From positions 1 through 60,246 of the forward strand of contig CAZGNZ010000025.1 of the NCBI GenBank assembly GCA_964527215.1: DNA of 60,246 nucleotides, in the 5' to 3' direction. The notes beneath the pieces are model-generated. The model did not search any database, had not been told where the DNA came from, and was given only the letters and a program-made list of their open reading frames with translations. Below are positions 56,604 to 60,246 of this stretch, piece after piece. Each line of letters starts with the position of its first letter. The stretch's first letter is position 1. A program made the translations under genes and the position numbers. The stretch is from CAZGNZ01 sp964527215 (GTDB taxonomy: Bacteria; Fidelibacterota; Marinisomatia; SCGC-AAA003-L08; JACNLC01).

Positions 56604-56850
56604 AGAGTTTGATGATCTTTTTGATGATGGACAAGATCTATTACATCATTTTGATTTATCAAAATCCGTAAGACCTGGTGTTAAACAAAAAAGAGTAAAT
56701 GTTGATTTTCCCGTTTGGATGATCCAGCTTCTTGACAGAGAAGCAAAAAGAGTTGGAGTTACAAGGCAATCAATTATCAAAGTCTGGATTGCTGATAAAC
56801 TTAAAGATACTGTAAACTTGGAATTTCATTTTCCTAAATCAAAACAATAA
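56578..56850 (+). CDS. brnA: BrnA-family antitoxin
   Basis: 90 residues from ATG 56578. The N-terminal part (EFDDLFDDGQDLLHHFDLSKSV) binds toxin in this family; the C-terminal ribbon-helix-helix (KQKRVNVDFPVWMIQLLDREAKRVGVTRQSIIKVWIADKLKD) binds DNA. Overlap with brnT is the usual layout. BrnA represses the operon. Like the YefM/YoeB pair, this appears to be a stabilising toxin-antitoxin cassette. Confidence 0.88.
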   Translation: MTKKPITGKEFDDLFDDGQDLLHHFDLSKSVRPGVKQKRVNVDFPVWMIQLLDREAKRVGVTRQSIIKVWIADKLKDTVNLEFHFPKSKQ

Positions 56851-57184
56851 CGTGTATCATAGATTCTGAAACACCGGTACAAATTTTAAATCAGTGTTGC
56901 AGACATTGCTAATTCGGGTGAAATGCATTTTAATGTAATATCGATCCCGGTGGAAAGGTCTTCCCCGCATTTCTTTTTTCAGAGATGTATTTCAGATTTC
57001 AGGTACAATCAGTTTTTCGAAGCACATGATTTCACAAAGCTCGACTCTGTTTTCTTTCCTTTGTTTGACAGAAGGTGGGGTTGAAGTATAGTGTAAAACC
57101 AACATTGACTGCTCAGCCCATTCAGGTTTTTGCCGGTACGAGATGCAGCCGGGATTCCCTGCAGGGCGTTAAATTCAGCATGTT
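56851..57184. other. Gene-poor stretch after brnA
   Basis: About 330 bp with no supported + strand gene. GTTAAAT at 57168-57174 fits the GTTRRRY core and could end the brnTA cassette, but I cannot find a paired RYYYAAC arm at normal distance. A minus-strand ORF (57009-57251) crosses it and is not convincing. Confidence 0.35.
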
Positions 57185-57314
57185 TATCTAACCGGCCGGT
57201 CTTATTGACGTTCAATGCCTTGCGATAAAATTCGGTTTTGGAAAACTTCATAAGAATGGAGTAAATTGAAGTCCGGTTGCCGTCAAACCGCAGCTAACCG
57301 GCATAGCATTAGAC
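57185..57314 (+). repeat. Possible long attC before the dockerin gene
   Basis: ATCTAAC (RYYYAAC) begins near 57185. The right end reads CATTAGAC at 57307-57314, one base off the GTTRRRY core. Reading the right half in reverse complement gives the blocks TCTAA, GCCGGT and TTGACG in the same order as the left half. Length about 130 bp, similar to long attC sites. Moderate to weak support. Confidence 0.4.
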
Positions 57315-57324
57315 AACATACATA

Positions 57325-58467
57325 TTGAAATACATCACTTACATATTAAGCTTCCTATCACTGCTGAATGCAAATTTGATTAACATTCCAGCCGACTTCC
57401 CTACGATTCAGGATGGAATTAGCGTATCAATAGACGGTGACACAGTTCTTGTTCAACCGGGTACTTATTATGAGAACATCGATTTCGATGGAAAGAATAT
57501 TGTTGTCGGCTCATTGCTCATAACAACAGATGATCCAGAATACATAAATCAAACAGTAATAGATGGTGGCTTTAATGGTAGCACTGTGACAATTACAAGC
57601 GGAGAAGCTGAATCAGCTTTACTACGGGGCTTCACGATTACGAACGGTTCTGGGACTTACATCCTCTATTCCATTGGTGGAGGGATCTACATAGATCATG
57701 CACATCCAAGTCTAGAGGACTTACTTGTGATTGGGAATCAGTCTATCTTAGATGGATTTATGGCTGGACAGGGAGGCGGAATCGCCATCCTTGCTGATTC
57801 AACTATTACGCTCAAGAATATTCTCGTAGCTGAAAATCAGGCTCACTTAGCTCCTGGCATTCTTGCAGCAACCAGTTTTGGTGAGATTAATATTGAGAAT
57901 GTGACGGTGACTGGAAATATGTCTGTCCCAGTTTGGGATACTGACTCTCCAATTGGTTCGATGCTGATGGACGAAGTAAATCTGACAAACTCCATTTTCT
58001 ATAATAATGACGAGATCGATATTCAATGCCGTGGTGGGGTGTTGAATGTGTCCTATTCGAACATACTTGGTGGTCAAGATGGTATTGAGTTACATAATAA
58101 TGGTGTTGTTAACTGGTTGGAAGGCAACATTGATGATGATCCATTATTTGATGACCCATTGAACTGGAATTATTATCTTTCACCAGATAGTCCTTGTATT
58201 GATGCAGGGGATCCGTCTTCCCCTCTTGATTATGATTGCTCCGATGCAGACATGGGGGCAATACCCTTTAATCATTGCGAATCAGTGATTATTGGCGACG
58301 TCCAAGGTGATGGTGGAATAGACATTCTTGATATTGCATCTATGGTCGGTTGCGTAATTGAAGATATGAATGATAATCAAGTCTGTCTTTGTCATGACAT
58401 GAATGGTGATTGTATTCTTGATATTCTCGATATTGTTCTATTAGTGAATATTGTACTTGAGGAGTAG
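57325..58467 (+). CDS. Secreted parallel beta-helix protein with C-terminal dockerin (cassette gene)
   Basis: 380 residues from TTG 57325, about 11 bp after the attC-like end; no better start is available. Signal peptide (ITYILSFLSLLNA). Residues about 22-310 are right-handed parallel beta-helix repeats, beginning IPADFPTIQDGISVSIDGDTVLV and continuing with VIDGG, LRGFTITNG, GGIYIDHAHPSLEDL and LKNILVAENQA, typical of pectate-lyase-like and NosD-like proteins. A dockerin-like pair ends the chain (GDVQGDGGIDILDIAS, DMNGDCILDILDIVLLVN, about 322-380). No sorting tail. It is the only dockerin gene in the accessory region and is flanked by an attC at its 3' end (58472). Substrate unknown. Confidence 0.82.
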   Translation: MKYITYILSFLSLLNANLINIPADFPTIQDGISVSIDGDTVLVQPGTYYENIDFDGKNIVVGSLLITTDDPEYINQTVIDGGFNGSTVTITSGEAESALLRGFTITNGSGTYILYSIGGGIYIDHAHPSLEDLLVIGNQSILDGFMAGQGGGIAILADSTITLKNILVAENQAHLAPGILAATSFGEINIENVTVTGNMSVPVWDTDSPIGSMLMDEVNLTNSIFYNNDEIDIQCRGGVLNVSYSNILGGQDGIELHNNGVVNWLEGNIDDDPLFDDPLNWNYYLSPDSPCIDAGDPSSPLDYDCSDADMGAIPFNHCESVIIGDVQGDGGIDILDIASMVGCVIEDMNDNQVCLCHDMNGDCILDILDIVLLVNIVLEE

Positions 58468-58471
58468 AGTT

Positions 58472-58531
58472 GTCTAACGAACTATCACTGCAGCGGATAC
58501 CTAAACGCGGCTGCTGATTTGAGGGTTGAGA
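58472..58531 (+). repeat. attC recombination site (60 bp)
   Basis: Starts 5 bp after the dockerin gene stop. Left core GTCTAAC (58472-58478) fits RYYYAAC exactly; right core GTTGAGA (58525-58531) fits GTTRRR. The left arm ATCACTGCAGCGG and the reverse complement of the right arm ATCAGCAGCCGCG align with small bulges, as in folded attC hairpins. Typical minimal attC length. Confidence 0.75.
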
Positions 58532-59054
58532 GTTCAGAGCATGCAGATTTTTAGAAAAGGACAAGTTCAGTGGTTGGCGCTGCTAAGCTTTGCCTACTTG
58601 CACCATTTACAAGGAATTATTTCTCTGTTTTTGAAATAGAAAGGTCCAATCCGTATTTCTCCTGGTAACCCGGGGAGTCAAAAGCATCAGATTGGCCGGT
58701 TCAGGGCGTACGAAGCCCGCTGGGATGAAGATCACCGGTTGGTTTTGAGGGTGCGAACCGCACGAACTGACGACTGAATTGAAGTTTTTTTGATTGGGAA
58801 TATATCCGATTCTGATCATCAAGAAGTATGTGATCGAATTGAGATTGTTTTTGTTAAAGCGCAGATCGAAGCCGGTAGTTCGCAGGGTGATTATCGGGCT
58901 GTTTTGCACGAATCGTCTTCACTTGCGAGCAGGGTGAATGATTGATCGCAGCGGTTAATCGTCCGGATGATTGTGGTCAGTGAGAGATCGCGCTTTTTAA
59001 AAGAAGCACGCTTGTATTGGACCACTGTGCTAATCATATTGGTTTTTGCGCGAA
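58532..59054. other. Apparently gene-poor integron cassette
   Basis: About 520 bp between two attC sites. I see no + strand gene. A 100-residue minus-strand ORF occupies 58607-58909 (listed separately at low confidence). Cassettes without a sense-strand gene are known from large integrons and can hold promoters or RNA; I cannot identify either here. Confidence 0.45.
58607..58909 (-). CDS. Possible reverse-oriented cassette ORF
   Basis: Encodes 100 residues, starting MQNSPIITLRTTGFDLRF and including PANLMLLTPRVTRRNTDW. No family recognised, no signal peptide, no ribosome binding site that convinces me. It may be a chance frame. It is listed because it is the longest ORF in the cassette bounded by the attC sites at 58472 and 59055. 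Confidence 0.2.
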   Translation of the reverse strand: MQNSPIITLRTTGFDLRFNKNNLNSITYFLMIRIGYIPNQKNFNSVVSSCGSHPQNQPVIFIPAGFVRPEPANLMLLTPRVTRRNTDWTFLFQKQRNNSL

Positions 59055-59186
59055 GTTATAACAAGCCAATGAACGCGTACGCAGAGGATCAGGTTAGGAT
59101 TGAATGTATACTGAAAACGCAGACATGGATCTGCCAATAACCGATCTGGTCCAAATACTCTGCGCCGGTTATTGGCGGCGTTAGCT
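59055..59186 (+). repeat. attC recombination site (about 130 bp)
   Basis: Left end TTATAAC...AAGCCAATGAACGCG begins near 59056; right end reads CGGTTATTGGCGGC then GTTAGCT at 59180-59186. Reverse complementing the right arm gives TAACGCCGCCAATAACC...GGCGCAGA, which aligns with the left arm TAACAAGCCAATGAACG...TACGCAGA over about 25 positions with bulges. Length and the GGCGTTAGC end resemble Vibrio-type repeats. The next gene begins 23 bp later. Confidence 0.82.
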
Positions 59187-59208
59187 GGATATTACACGGG
59201 AGTGCAAA

Positions 59209-60132
59209 TTGGAAGAATTATTATATACCCAAATTAAAGTTGATACTTGGGAGACAGCCCGTAAACTTCATCTCCACATGAGCAAACTCACTAATTGGGG
59301 GTTCAGGGGACAAAGTGATTCAAATTGGTCTCTCAAAACGGTATTTCAGAGAAAGCTTGAAGATTCACCTTTTATGAGGGTACATCATCCAATAGTTCTT
59401 TATAGAAGAGAAAAATACATACTACAGAGATTTAAGCAACATTCTCAGTTATATAGAGGCGCATTTCCAACCGATGATGACCTTGTTAATTGGCTGGGTA
59501 TGATCCAACATTATGGGGGGCCAACAAGATTACTTGATTTTACTTTGTCATTCTATATCGCTGCTTTCTTCTCGATGGAGTGTGCGACTGGAAACTCAGC
59601 CATTTGGGCGATTAATTTGGATCTGTTGTCTGAAGTAATAGAAAATTTCGGTAAGGGTTTCGACGATATTAACTTTTATGATGATGAAGAATATTTTGAG
59701 CACACGAGATTCACGAACTACGCAATATCAAATCAATTGAACAAAGATTTAATATCATTCGCAACTCCGGAAAACGTCCACGAAAGAATAGCAATTCAAC
59801 AGGGATTATTCATCGTACCTCTGAATATAGGAACTTCCTTTGAGAAAAATCTAATTGCAACAATTGATGAGGTTGGTGAAAAGAATAAACCACTAGATAT
59901 AAGTATTACTCTCTCAGATAAAATCGATTTTTCAATTTTTCAATCATGGCCGCTAATCAAAATCATCCTCGACAGAGATGTACATGACTCAGCGATGCAT
60001 GATTTGCACAGCATGAATGTTACATCAACTACTTTATTTCCGGGATTAGATGGTTTCTCAAGATCCTTTTCAATATTCTTCAGAAGCACCGTTGATGGCG
60101 AATTTGATAGGACCGTAAAATCGGGTTGGTAG
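59209..60132 (+). CDS. FRG-domain protein (cassette gene)
   Basis: 307 residues from TTG 59209, with GGGAG about 8 nt upstream. The FRG domain occupies about 20-140: WGFRGQSDSNWSLKTVFQRKL, a basic REKYILQRFKQH, then WLGMIQHYGGPTRLLDFTLSFYIAAFFSMEC and AIWAINLDLL. FRG is named for its Phe-Arg-Gly motif and occurs in bacterial and phage proteins, often in variable or defence-related regions; its biochemical activity is not firmly established. The C-terminal half (about 150-307) has no family I recognise. It is bounded by attC sites on both sides, so it is a typical single-gene cassette. AT-rich compared with the starch cluster. Confidence 0.85.
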   Translation: MEELLYTQIKVDTWETARKLHLHMSKLTNWGFRGQSDSNWSLKTVFQRKLEDSPFMRVHHPIVLYRREKYILQRFKQHSQLYRGAFPTDDDLVNWLGMIQHYGGPTRLLDFTLSFYIAAFFSMECATGNSAIWAINLDLLSEVIENFGKGFDDINFYDDEEYFEHTRFTNYAISNQLNKDLISFATPENVHERIAIQQGLFIVPLNIGTSFEKNLIATIDEVGEKNKPLDISITLSDKIDFSIFQSWPLIKIILDRDVHDSAMHDLHSMNVTSTTLFPGLDGFSRSFSIFFRSTVDGEFDRTVKSGW

Positions 60133-60183
60133 AATTGAAAAGCCTAAGGATGGGGTATAAGATTAATAAATTCATTAGAATCC

Positions 60184-60246
60184 AGCTAACAAAATAAGAG
60201 TTCGAAGCTGACCGACATCAGAAAACATCCACGGTCAGTCTTCAAG
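60184..60246 (+). repeat. attC recombination site, cut by window end
   Basis: AGCTAAC at 60184-60190 is the left core, 52 bp after the FRG stop. TTCGAAGCTGACCG (60201-60214) and CGGTCAGTCTTCAAG (60232-60246) are near-perfect inverted arms. The right core lies beyond the window, so the array continues. Confidence 0.72.

Noticed and set aside
57009..57251. 80-residue minus-strand frame between brnA and the dockerin gene
   Set aside because: It crosses candidate recombination cores, has no recognisable family and no clear ribosome binding site.

Overview
The window looks like a chromosome segment of a Gram-negative, FCB-group bacterium, most probably of the Marinimicrobia (SAR406) type. The phylum is an inference. 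It rests on C-terminal sorting tails of the YPNPFNP...YDMLGKEV type, a PorV/PorQ-family outer-membrane protein, dockerin-like repeats, a TonB receptor with a carboxypeptidase-regulatory domain, and long 'DxNxNG' acidic repeats. No ribosomal RNA is present to confirm it.

Layout. 1-8.2 kb is ordinary core sequence on the + strand: a TPR protein, a family-2 glycosyltransferase coupled to a YqaA/DedA-type membrane protein, tRNA-Pro(CGG) on the - strand, leuS with a good upstream promoter, and a two-gene unit of small exported or membrane proteins. From 8.6 to 52.2 kb nearly every gene is on the - strand and serves starch or maltodextrin metabolism. In transcription order these are: glgC, glgA, a TrmB-family regulator, a pullulanase-like GH13, a second exported GH13, a ROK glucokinase, a giant Ig/FN3 lipoprotein, a GH13 lipoprotein, a parvulin foldase, a TonB receptor, a 1328-residue sorted surface protein, a PorV-like protein, a GH57 glucanotransferase/amylase, an alpha-glucan phosphorylase, a fused MalE-MalF, MalG, a dockerin-bearing GH13 amylase, MalK, and two near-identical multi-module starch-binding-like proteins. 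Several junctions are 1-4 bp overlaps (trmB/pullulanase, pullulanase/GH13, malEF/malG). The likely flow is surface binding and cleavage of starch, uptake through the TonB receptor, periplasmic trimming, ABC import, then GH57, phosphorylase and glucokinase in the cytoplasm, with glgC/glgA for glycogen storage.

52.2-60.2 kb is accessory DNA: palindromic intergenic repeats, tRNA-Leu(CAA), then an integron. The integrase (53125-54105, - strand) has the IntI-type extra segment and the ending TTMIYTHV...SPLD. It faces away from a candidate attI (GTTAGAT at 54141) and a cassette-like array on the + strand: YefM/YoeB, BrnT/BrnA, a beta-helix protein with a dockerin, an apparently gene-poor cassette, and an FRG-domain protein. 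Three attC-like sites are well supported by paired arms and core heptamers (58472-58531, 59055-59186, and 60184 to the window end); two more are weak. The array continues past the window. The integrase has Arg where the conserved catalytic His should be, so it may be impaired.

The observations I consider most worth follow-up are: the chromosomal integron with its altered integrase; a dockerin gene carried as a cassette; the MalE-MalF fusion; acidic calcium-type repeats shared by the MalG loop and the TonB receptor; and the tandem 2.6-kb duplication with a sharp conversion-like identity boundary.
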